Below are positions 18,014 through 25,480 of a stretch of 52,940 nucleotides of DNA, piece by piece. How positions within the stretch are numbered: the stretch's first letter is position 1; every line of letters begins with the position of its first letter. The notes below the pieces were generated by a model. It was not told where the DNA came from. It saw only the letters and a list, made by a program, of their open reading frames with translations, and made no database searches. Origin of the DNA: Bacillus pseudomycoides DSM 12442 (GTDB taxonomy: Bacteria > Bacillota > Bacilli > Bacillales > Bacillaceae_G); contig NZ_CM000745.1 of NCBI RefSeq assembly GCF_000161455.1, positions 3,053,194 to 3,106,133 of the forward strand. The letters are read 5' to 3'. A program made the position numbers and the translations under genes.

Positions 18014-18043
18014 GCAGGAATACATGTCTCCCCTCGTGAATAT
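18014..18043 (+). promoter_or_regulatory. Likely sigma-H promoter of spoVS
   Basis: GCAGGAATA (18014-18022) and GAATAT (18038-18043) match the sigma-H -35 and -10 elements at the right distance. spoVS is under sigma-H in B. subtilis. Confidence 0.6.
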
Positions 18044-18100
18044 AAGTTAAAGTGAAATCAATCGCTAATACTTTTTAAAGAAACGAGGAGGAAACGAGGA

Positions 18101-18361
18101 ATGGAAATATTAAAAGTTAAAGCAACTTCGGTCCCTAACTCTGTAGCCGGTGCACTTGCTGGAGTTATTCGCGAACGCGGAACAGCAGAAATCCAAGCTA
18201 TTGGCGCAGGTGCATTAAATCAAGCTGTGAAGGCAGTAGCAATTGCAAGAGGGTTTGTAGCGCCTAGTGGTTTGGATTTGATTTGTATCCCAGCTTTTAC
18301 AGACATTATGATTGATGGTGAAGAACGTACAGCAATAAAATTAATTGTAGAACCTCGTTAA
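18101..18361 (+). CDS. spoVS: Stage V sporulation protein S
   Basis: An 86-aa small Alba-fold-like protein (MEILKVKATSVPNSVAGALAGVIRERG), near identical in length to the SpoVS family. In B. subtilis it is needed for coat assembly and late engulfed-spore stages. GAGGAAACGAGG precedes the ATG. A long, perfect hairpin terminator follows immediately. Confidence 0.97.
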   Translation: MEILKVKATSVPNSVAGALAGVIRERGTAEIQAIGAGALNQAVKAVAIARGFVAPSGLDLICIPAFTDIMIDGEERTAIKLIVEPR

Positions 18362-18366
18362 GTTTG

Positions 18367-18403
18367 AACAACCTGTTTGCTTTTATGCAAACAGGTTGTT
18401 TTT
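18367..18403 (+). terminator. spoVS terminator
   Basis: AACAACCTGTTTGC, loop TTTTAT, GCAAACAGGTTGTT, then T run. Confidence 0.92.
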
Positions 18404-18417
18404 ATGGGGAAGGGGAA

Positions 18418-19347
18418 ATGAAAGTGAAAGTGTTTGATGCGCACTGTGATGTACTATGGCAACTATGGAGTGCAAAAGGAAAGAAGAATTTTCAAAATGA
18501 TCCGTCTTTACATATTACATTTGAACAATTGGAGCAAAGAAAAGGAAGCGTACAATGCTTTGCGATATATGTACCTGAAATCGTACCATATGAACAACGT
18601 TTTGAAGCTACGTTAGCTATGATAGATATATTTTATAAGCAGATTTTATCGTTACCAAACATGAAATTGATTCAGACAAAAAAAGATATAACGCAGTTAG
18701 AATCAAATGAAATTGGCGCGATTTTAACATTAGAAGGCGGCGAAGCAATTGGAAAAGAAATGATGAAATTGCGCACGCTCTATCGTTTAGGAGTCCGATC
18801 TATGGGACTCACGTGGAATCATGCGAATTTATTAGCTGATGGAGCACTGGAAACAAGAGGAGCGGGACTTACTGCGTTTGGTAAGAAGGTTGTAGAAGAG
18901 CTGAATTCGTTTCGTTTATGGACAGATGTGTCTCACTTAAATGAAAAAGGTTTTTGGGATGTGATGGAAATTGCTCAATATCCAATTGCATCACATTCAA
19001 ATTGTTATGGGCTTTGTCAGCACCCGCGTAATCTGAAAGATGAACAAGTACAAGCACTTATTCAAAAAGATGGTGTAATTGGTGTAACGTTCGTTCCAGA
19101 GTTTTTAACCAACCATAGGCCTGCTTATATGGATGACATATTACGGCATGTGGAGCGCATTTGTTCGCTCGGAGGAGAGCGCAATATAGGATTTGGTTCG
19201 GATTTTGATGGTATCACAGAAATGGTTGTCGGTGTGGAAGCGTATCGGCGTTATGAATATGTAATCAATGAACTGAGTAAGCGATACAGTGAAACAAATG
19301 TTCAAAGCTTTTTATATGATAATTTCATTAATCATATTTCTTTCTAG
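18418..19347 (+). CDS. Membrane dipeptidase-family (M19) peptidase
   Basis: A 309-aa zinc dipeptidase of the renal dipeptidase family, expected to split dipeptides, including some with D-amino acids. The N-terminus carries the first metal pair (D-A-H9-C-D11); LTLEGGE supplies the bridging glutamate; HSNCYGLCQHPRN and GSDFDG are typical later elements. The start is ATG 18418 (GGGGAAGGGGAA upstream); an extension back to 18364 would run through the spoVS terminator and is rejected. No signal peptide is seen. Confidence 0.88.
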   Translation: MKVKVFDAHCDVLWQLWSAKGKKNFQNDPSLHITFEQLEQRKGSVQCFAIYVPEIVPYEQRFEATLAMIDIFYKQILSLPNMKLIQTKKDITQLESNEIGAILTLEGGEAIGKEMMKLRTLYRLGVRSMGLTWNHANLLADGALETRGAGLTAFGKKVVEELNSFRLWTDVSHLNEKGFWDVMEIAQYPIASHSNCYGLCQHPRNLKDEQVQALIQKDGVIGVTFVPEFLTNHRPAYMDDILRHVERICSLGGERNIGFGSDFDGITEMVVGVEAYRRYEYVINELSKRYSETNVQSFLYDNFINHISF

Positions 19348-19519
19348 TTTCTTATTTTTTATTGTTTTTTTATTTGAAAATAAAAAGTTAGAAAAATTAA
19401 AAAATTCTAATGAAATTCAGGCCAAATTATTGCATTTTTTTCATTGTAAGGCTAGAATTGTAGACGAATTAAGATTATGCAAAACATTCAGGGAAGTCTG
19501 AAGAGGTATAATTTGTGTC

Positions 19520-19580
19520 CATTGTAGTTTCTTTGCATAAAAAGTGCTACACTATTACTGTAAAAAAATACACTACAATG
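19520..19580. promoter_or_regulatory. Inverted repeat upstream of korA
   Basis: CATTGTAGT (19520-19528) and ACTACAATG (19572-19580) face each other across 43 bases that hold the likely promoter elements (TTGCAT, TACACT). This could be a pair of half-sites for a regulator or a long-loop hairpin. Confidence 0.4.
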
Positions 19581-19605
19581 AATGCAGCCAAAAGGGGTGT
19601 AGGAG

Positions 19606-21363
19606 ATGATTAGTCAACTTTCATGGAAAGTTGGAGGACAACAAGGTGAAGGAATTGAAAGTACAGGAGAAATCTTCTGTATTGCATTAAACCGCTTAGG
19701 GTATTACCTATACGGTTACCGCCACTTTTCATCACGAATTAAGGGTGGTCATACAAATAATAAAATTCGCGTAAGTACAACTGAAGTACGCGCAATATCA
19801 GATGATTTAGATATTTTAATTGCTTTTGATCAAGAAACAATTGATTTTAACTTCCACGAACTACGACCAGGTGGAATTGTTGTTGCAGATGCAAAATTTA
19901 ATCCAACTATACCAGAAAGTTCAGATGTAAATCTATATGCAATACCGTTTACAGATATTGCCTCTGAATTAGGGACATCATTAATGAAAAACATGGTTGC
20001 CGTTGGGGCATCTAGTGCAGTATTAGGGTTAGATGAAACTGTATATTTAGAAGTTGTTGAAGAAATTTTCGGTCGCAAGGGAGAGCAAGTCGTTAAAAAG
20101 AATATGGAAGCAATCAAACGCGGCTCTCAATATATGAAAGAATTACTTGGTGAGAAAGTGAATATGATGCAGCTTGAAAAAGCTGATGGTCAAAAACGTA
20201 TGTTTATGATCGGTAACGATGCAATTGCATTTGGCGCAGTAGCTGGTGGAGCGCGCTTTATGTCAGCATATCCAATTACACCTGCCTCTGAAATTATGGA
20301 ATACTTAATTAAAAAATTGCCAAAAGTAGGCGGAACAGTCATCCAAACAGAGGATGAGATTGCTGCTTGTACAATGGCAATTGGTGCGAACTATGCGGGT
20401 GTACGTACCCTAACAGCATCAGCAGGACCTGGTTTATCTTTAATGATGGAATCAATTGGTTTAGCTGGTATTACAGAAACACCACTTGTAATCGTTGATA
20501 CACAGCGTGGTGGTCCAAGTACTGGTTTACCAACAAAGCAAGAGCAATCTGATTTAATGGCGATGATTTACGGGACACACGGTGAAATTCCAAAAATCGT
20601 AATGGCGCCAAGTACTGTTGAAGAAGCGTTCTATGATATCGTAGAAGCATTTAACCTAGCGGAAGAATATCAAGTTCCTGTTATTTTCTTAACAGATTTA
20701 CAGCTTTCTTTAGGAAAGCAAACAGTAGAACCATTGAAGTTAGACAGAGTAGAAATTCGCCGCGGTAAGCTTGATTTACAGGCAGAGTTACCAGATCGTG
20801 AAAATAAAGCTTACTTTAAACGTTATGAAGTGACAGAAGATGGTGTTTCACCACGTGTTTTACCTGGTATGAAAAATGGTGTTCACCATGTGACAGGTGT
20901 AGAACATGATGAAACTGGTAAACCATCTGAATCAGCACTGAATCGTAAAGCACAAATGGACAAACGTTTCCGTAAAATGGAGAATTTAAAGTTTAATACC
21001 CCTGTTTACAAAAATGCTAAGTATGATGAAGCTGATGTATTGTTAGTTGGCTTTAACTCTACTCGTGGTGCAATTGAAGAAGCAATGGAGCGTTTAGAGC
21101 AAGAAGGATTAAAAGTAAATCATGCTCATGTTCGTTTAATTCATCCGTTCCCAACTGATGAAATTCTTCCACTTGTAAAGGATGCAAAACGCGTTGTTGT
21201 AGTAGAAAACAATGCAACTGGTCAGCTTGCTAACATTATGAAAATGAATCTTGGGATTGGTGAGAAAATTTCTAGTCTGTTAAAATATGACGGGAATCCA
21301 TTCCTACCAAAAGAAATTTACAACGAATGCAAAAAAGGGGTTGTATTAAATGGCAACATTTAA
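19606..21363 (+). CDS. korA: 2-oxoacid:ferredoxin oxidoreductase, alpha subunit (gamma-alpha fusion)
   Basis: A 585-aa subunit that oxidatively decarboxylates a 2-oxoacid (probably 2-oxoglutarate) to its acyl-CoA with ferredoxin as acceptor. Residues about 1-190 are the gamma domain (WKVGGQQGEGIESTGEIF), about 195-390 the pyrimidine-binding domain (SAYPITPASEIMEYL), and the rest domain II. The AGGAG site lies near the ATG. The last 14 bases overlap korB. Confidence 0.9.
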   Translation: MISQLSWKVGGQQGEGIESTGEIFCIALNRLGYYLYGYRHFSSRIKGGHTNNKIRVSTTEVRAISDDLDILIAFDQETIDFNFHELRPGGIVVADAKFNPTIPESSDVNLYAIPFTDIASELGTSLMKNMVAVGASSAVLGLDETVYLEVVEEIFGRKGEQVVKKNMEAIKRGSQYMKELLGEKVNMMQLEKADGQKRMFMIGNDAIAFGAVAGGARFMSAYPITPASEIMEYLIKKLPKVGGTVIQTEDEIAACTMAIGANYAGVRTLTASAGPGLSLMMESIGLAGITETPLVIVDTQRGGPSTGLPTKQEQSDLMAMIYGTHGEIPKIVMAPSTVEEAFYDIVEAFNLAEEYQVPVIFLTDLQLSLGKQTVEPLKLDRVEIRRGKLDLQAELPDRENKAYFKRYEVTEDGVSPRVLPGMKNGVHHVTGVEHDETGKPSESALNRKAQMDKRFRKMENLKFNTPVYKNAKYDEADVLLVGFNSTRGAIEEAMERLEQEGLKVNHAHVRLIHPFPTDEILPLVKDAKRVVVVENNATGQLANIMKMNLGIGEKISSLLKYDGNPFLPKEIYNECKKGVVLNGNI

Positions 21364-22216
21364 GGACTTTCGGAACAGTGTAAAACCAAACTGGTGTCCA
21401 GGTTGCGGAGACTTCTCGGTGCAAGCTGCGATTCAACGTGCAGCAGCTAACGTTGGTTTAAACCCAGATGAATTAGCTGTTATTTCTGGAATTGGCTGTT
21501 CAGGTCGTATTTCAGGTTATATTAATTCATATGGTGTTCATAGTATTCATGGGCGTGCACTTCCAATTGCACAAGGTGTGAAAATGGCAAACCGTGATTT
21601 AACAGTTATCGCATCTGGTGGTGATGGAGATGGCTTTGCAATCGGTATGGGACATACGATTCATTCGATTCGTCGTAACATTGACATTACGTACATCGTT
21701 ATGGATAACCAAATTTACGGTTTAACAAAAGGTCAAACTTCACCACGTAGCGAAGCGGGATTTAAAACGAAAAGTACACCGCAAGGTTCAATTGAACCAG
21801 CGTTATCTGTAATGGAAATGGCGTTAACAGCTGGTGCAACTTTTGTGGCACAAAGCTTCTCTAGTGACTTAAAAGAATTAACGCAGCTTATCGAAGCTGG
21901 TATTCAGCATAAAGGATTCTCTTTAATTAATGTATTTAGCCCATGTGTAACTTATAATAAAGTAAATACGTATGACTGGTTTAAAGAGAATTTAACAAAA
22001 TTAAGCACAGTCGAAGGATACGATCCATCTAATCGTATGATTGCTATGCAAACATTAATGGAAAACAAAGGTTTAGTAACAGGCTTAATTTATCAAAATA
22101 CAGAGCAGCCTTCTTACCAAGAACTTGTAAAGGGATATAGTGAAAAGCCTTTAGTGCAAGCTGATTTACAAATGGATCAAAAAATGTTTGATGAACTCGT
22201 TGCTGAATTTATGTAA
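21350..22216 (+). CDS. korB: 2-oxoacid:ferredoxin oxidoreductase, beta subunit
   Basis: A 288-aa subunit that binds thiamine pyrophosphate and an iron-sulfur cluster. C16 and C19 of WCPGCGDF plus later cysteines (SGIGCSGR, FSPCVTY) are the expected cluster ligands. The TPP motif is GDGDGF followed 25-30 residues on by DNQIYGLTKGQ. It overlaps korA by 14 bases, so the two are translationally coupled. A terminator follows. Confidence 0.92.
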   Translation: MATFKDFRNSVKPNWCPGCGDFSVQAAIQRAAANVGLNPDELAVISGIGCSGRISGYINSYGVHSIHGRALPIAQGVKMANRDLTVIASGGDGDGFAIGMGHTIHSIRRNIDITYIVMDNQIYGLTKGQTSPRSEAGFKTKSTPQGSIEPALSVMEMALTAGATFVAQSFSSDLKELTQLIEAGIQHKGFSLINVFSPCVTYNKVNTYDWFKENLTKLSTVEGYDPSNRMIAMQTLMENKGLVTGLIYQNTEQPSYQELVKGYSEKPLVQADLQMDQKMFDELVAEFM

Positions 22217-22223
22217 TCATAAT

Positions 22224-22254
22224 AAAAAAGCTGCTTAATGGCAGCTTTTTTATT
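22224..22254 (+). terminator. korAB terminator
   Basis: AAAAAAGCTGC, loop, GCAGCTTTTTT. Confidence 0.9.
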
Positions 22255-22262
22255 TACATGGT

Positions 22263-22306
22263 GAGTAAACAAAATGAGTTAACTTTTTAATACATTTTGT
22301 TTACTC
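22263..22306. repeat. 14-bp perfect inverted repeat between korB and miaB
   Basis: GAGTAAACAAAATG (22263-22276) and CATTTTGTTTACTC (22293-22306) pair over a 16-base loop. No T run follows. It comes right after the korAB terminator. Confidence 0.7.
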
Positions 22307-22399
22307 GGAAAATTCAGAATGATAAAATGATAGTGTATTGTCTTGTCAGAAAAAATTGGTTTGTGCGCTGTAGTACGTGGGTATGATACTGTCTCTTTG

Positions 22400-22428
22400 T
22401 TGTTAAATTTGGCTAAACACTTTATACT
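22400..22428 (+). promoter_or_regulatory. Promoter of the miaB transcript
   Basis: TTGTTA (22400-22405), 17 bases, TATACT (22423-22428). This predicts a leader of about 230 bases before miaB that contains an open in-frame stretch (22498-22665) and a possible stem GGATGGTT/AACTATCC. I see no known riboswitch in it. Confidence 0.5.
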
Positions 22429-22665
22429 ATGATAGTGTGTATAGGAATAAAATAACATGTTATTTAAAAGGACAAGGTTAAAACAACAAAAAAGGGAATG
22501 TCTATTGGTGTCGGGAAGACTCCATTCTTACGGATGGTTAGATCGATTACTCGAGTTTCAAAGGGGCAAGTTATCTCTCAAACTATCCTAATCTTTAAGA
22601 TGGGTCTGATTGTCATTAGAATGGACTACAGAGTGTGTATAGTTAAGGTTGAAAGGAGATTACCT

Positions 22666-24195
22666 ATGAACGAGCAACAACGATTAGCAAGTCAACAAGC
22701 CAATTCTTCTATGAAAAAAGGAGAAAAAGATTACAGTAAATACTTTGAAAGTGTATATCAGCCGCCTTCTTTAAAAGATGCGAAAAAACGCGGAAAAGAA
22801 GAAGTTAAAATTGAACGTGATTTTGGTTTGCCAGAAGAGTTTCGTAACTTTGGTGCCGGAAGAAAGTTTTATATCCGTACTTATGGATGTCAAATGAATG
22901 AACATGATACAGAAGTAATGGCTGGTATTTTTACAACACTTGGATATGAACCAACATTTTCGACAGAAGATGCAGATGTGATTCTATTAAATACTTGTGC
23001 CATTCGTGAAAACGCTGAGAATAAAGTATTTGGTGAACTTGGTCATTTAAAACCATTAAAACAAAGAAACCCAGATCTTTTAATTGGTGTGTGTGGTTGT
23101 ATGTCTCAAGAAGAATCTGTTGTAAATAAAATTATGCAAAAAAACCAGCATGTAGATATGGTATTTGGTACACATAATATTCATCGTTTGCCGTACATTT
23201 TAAAAGATGCGATGTTCTCAAAAGCGACAGTTGTTGAAGTATGGTCTAAAGAAGGAGATGTAATTGAAAACCTTCCGAAAGTACGTCGTGGTGATATTAA
23301 AGCATGGGTAAATATTATGTATGGATGCGACAAATTCTGTACATATTGCATAGTACCATATACACGTGGTAAAGAACGTAGTCGCCGCCCAGAAGATATT
23401 ATTAATGAAATTCGTCATTTAGCGGCAAATGGATATAAAGAAATTACGTTGCTTGGTCAGAACGTAAACGCATACGGTAAAGACTTTGAAGATTTAGAAT
23501 ATGGTCTTGGCGATTTAATGGATGAACTTCGTAAGATTGATATAGCACGTGTTCGCTTTACGACAAGTCACCCACGTGATTTCGATGATCACTTAATTGA
23601 AGTACTTGGAAAAGGCGGTAATTTAGTTGAACATATCCACTTACCGGTGCAATCTGGAAGTACAGATATGTTGAAAATTATGGCACGTAAATATTCACGG
23701 GAACACTATTTAGAACTTGTACGTAAAATTAAAGAAGCGATTCCGAATGCAGTATTAACAACTGATATTATCGTTGGTTTCCCAAATGAAACAGACGAGC
23801 AGTTTGAAGAAACGATGTCGTTATATCGCGAAGTAGGGTTTGATAGTGCATTTACATTTATTTATTCTCCACGTGAAGGTACACCTGCTGCAAAAATGAA
23901 GGATAATGTACCGATGGAAGTGAAAAAAGAGCGTTTACAACGGTTAAATGCATTGGTTAATGAATATTCTATGGAAAAGAATAAACGATATAAAGGCCAA
24001 ATCGTTGAAGTACTAGTTGATGGAGAAAGTAAGAATAATCCCGACGTGCTTGCAGGCTATACGCGTACCAATAAACTTGTAAACTTCGTAGCTCCAAAAT
24101 ATGCAATCGGTCAGCTTGTAAAAGTAAAAGTAACGGAAGCAAAAACTTGGTCTCTAAACGGGGAATTGGTTGAGGAGCCACTCGAGGTGAAATAA
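22666..24195 (+). CDS. miaB: tRNA-2-methylthio-N6-dimethylallyladenosine synthase MiaB
   Basis: A 509-aa radical SAM methylthiotransferase that modifies A37 of tRNAs reading UNN codons. It has the N-terminal UPF0004 domain with cluster cysteines (TYGCQMNEHD, LNTCAIRENAE, GVCGCM), the radical SAM CxxxCxxC (CDKFCTYC, near residue 222), and a C-terminal TRAM domain. Start ATG 22666 follows GAAAGGAGAT and gives the family's usual length; the frame is open back to 22498 but without a binding site. ricA follows after 3 bases. Confidence 0.95.
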   Translation: MNEQQRLASQQANSSMKKGEKDYSKYFESVYQPPSLKDAKKRGKEEVKIERDFGLPEEFRNFGAGRKFYIRTYGCQMNEHDTEVMAGIFTTLGYEPTFSTEDADVILLNTCAIRENAENKVFGELGHLKPLKQRNPDLLIGVCGCMSQEESVVNKIMQKNQHVDMVFGTHNIHRLPYILKDAMFSKATVVEVWSKEGDVIENLPKVRRGDIKAWVNIMYGCDKFCTYCIVPYTRGKERSRRPEDIINEIRHLAANGYKEITLLGQNVNAYGKDFEDLEYGLGDLMDELRKIDIARVRFTTSHPRDFDDHLIEVLGKGGNLVEHIHLPVQSGSTDMLKIMARKYSREHYLELVRKIKEAIPNAVLTTDIIVGFPNETDEQFEETMSLYREVGFDSAFTFIYSPREGTPAAKMKDNVPMEVKKERLQRLNALVNEYSMEKNKRYKGQIVEVLVDGESKNNPDVLAGYTRTNKLVNFVAPKYAIGQLVKVKVTEAKTWSLNGELVEEPLEVK

Positions 24196-24198
24196 TAG

Positions 24199-24630
24199 AT
24201 GAAAGTTTATACAAAAGATGAAATTGTTGAGCAAGCGAAAGAATTAGCGAAAATGATTTCTGAAACAGAAGAAGTGGATTTCTTTAAACGTGCGGAAGCG
24301 CAAATTCATAAAAATGAAAATGTAAAACGTGCAATTGATGAAATTAAAGCGCTGCAAAAACAAGCCGTAAACTTACAGCATTATGGAAAATGGGAAGCAT
24401 TGAAAAAAGTAGAAGCGGAAATAGATGCTCTGCAAGATAAACTTGATAGCATTCCGGTTGTACAGGAATTTAAATCTTCACAAACATATGTAAATGATTT
24501 ACTGCAGCTTGTAGCAAGTACCATTTCTAATAACGTAACGGATGAAATTTTAATTTCAACTGGTGGCAATGTGTTAAAAGGTGAAACGGGTGCTGAAGTA
24601 GAGAGTAAAAAAGGGAATTGTGATTGTTAA
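24199..24630 (+). CDS. ymcA: RicA (YmcA), Y-complex subunit
   Basis: A 143-aa helical protein of the YlbF/YmcA family. In B. subtilis it joins YlbF and YaaT, promotes Spo0A phosphorylation, biofilm and competence, and directs RNase Y to operon mRNAs. The C-terminus keeps the cysteine pair GNCDC thought to help bind iron-sulfur clusters. It follows miaB by 3 bases, so the two are one unit. RNase Y itself is encoded upstream at 15406. Confidence 0.93.
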   Translation: MKVYTKDEIVEQAKELAKMISETEEVDFFKRAEAQIHKNENVKRAIDEIKALQKQAVNLQHYGKWEALKKVEAEIDALQDKLDSIPVVQEFKSSQTYVNDLLQLVASTISNNVTDEILISTGGNVLKGETGAEVESKKGNCDC

Positions 24631-24632
24631 GG

Positions 24633-24660
24633 GAGATGTCTTATGGACATCTCTTTTTTG
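24633..24660 (+). terminator. miaB-ymcA terminator
   Basis: GAGATGTC, loop, GACATCTC, then TTTTTT. Confidence 0.88.
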
Positions 24661-24699
24661 TTTTTATTTTGCTCTATAGTCTTTTGTCAAAAAAAGAAT

Positions 24700-24729
24700 G
24701 ACACATTCCGCTATTGTCACGCATATGAT
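24700..24729 (+). promoter_or_regulatory. Possible sigma-E/K promoter of cotE
   Basis: GACACATT (24700-24707) and CATATGAT (24722-24729), 14 bases apart, resemble mother-cell sigma factor elements; cotE is transcribed by sigma-E and sigma-K in B. subtilis. The match is moderate. Confidence 0.4.
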
Positions 24730-24759
24730 TAAGTGAATATTGATTGAGGAGGGTTCCGA

Positions 24760-25302
24760 ATGTCCGAATTTAGAGAGATTATTACAAAGGCAGTAGTGGG
24801 CAAAGGACGTAAGTATACAAAGTCAACGCATACATGTGAATCAAATCATGAGCCGACAAGTATTCTCGGATGTTGGGTAATTAATCACACATATGAAGCA
24901 AGAAAGAATGGGAAGGCTGTAGAAATTGAAGGATACTACGATGTGAATACGTGGTACTCATTTGATGAAAACACAAAAACAGAAGTTGTAACAGAACGTG
25001 TTAGTTACACGGATGAAATCAATATTGGATATCGTGACAAAAATTTTTCAGGTGAAGATTTAGAAATTATTGCCCGCGTTATTCAACATCCAAATTGTTT
25101 AGAAGCAATTGTTTCACCAAATGATAACAAAATTGTTGTAACGGTAGAGCGTGAATTTGTAACAGAAGTTGTCGGTGAAACGAAAATTTGTGTAAATGTA
25201 AATCCAGATGGATGTCCAGAGGATGAGGATAGCTTTGAAGTAGATGATGATGAATTTGAAGAGTTAGATCCAAACTTTATTGTAGATGCAGAAGAAGAAT
25301 AA
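24760..25302 (+). CDS. cotE: Outer spore coat morphogenetic protein CotE
   Basis: A 180-aa protein that organises the outer coat; in B. cereus it also anchors the exosporium. Recognised from the N-terminus (EFREIITKAVVGKGRKYTKSTH) and the very acidic C-terminal tail after about residue 150, which in B. subtilis recruits other coat proteins. GAGGAGGG precedes the ATG. A terminator follows. Confidence 0.97.
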   Translation: MSEFREIITKAVVGKGRKYTKSTHTCESNHEPTSILGCWVINHTYEARKNGKAVEIEGYYDVNTWYSFDENTKTEVVTERVSYTDEINIGYRDKNFSGEDLEIIARVIQHPNCLEAIVSPNDNKIVVTVEREFVTEVVGETKICVNVNPDGCPEDEDSFEVDDDEFEELDPNFIVDAEEE

Positions 25303-25305
25303 TAG

Positions 25306-25336
25306 AAAGCTAGGGAGAATTTCTTCCTAGCTTTTT
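25306..25336 (+). terminator. cotE terminator
   Basis: AAAGCTAGGGAGAA pairs with TTCTTCCTAGCTTT, ending in TTTTT. Confidence 0.85.
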
Positions 25337-25382
25337 ACATAGTATTAGTCATACTGGATGGAACTATTTTGTATTGAAAATG

Positions 25383-25391
25383 TGCTATAAT
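25383..25391 (+). promoter_or_regulatory. Extended -10 promoter of mutSL
   Basis: TGC-TATAAT (25383-25391) is an extended -10 element; no good -35 is seen. It lies 90 bases before mutS. Confidence 0.5.
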
Positions 25392-25480
25392 GAAGAGAGA
25401 CTCCTATAAGTGGAGAGGAAATTGTCCGTGAAGTGCGGCATATAAATATAGCACATTTTTATGAAGTATGGAGGAAACAA

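Noticed and set aside
18364..18417. N-terminal extension of the M19 dipeptidase
   Set aside because: It would be translated from the spoVS terminator hairpin; ATG 18418 has a good binding site.
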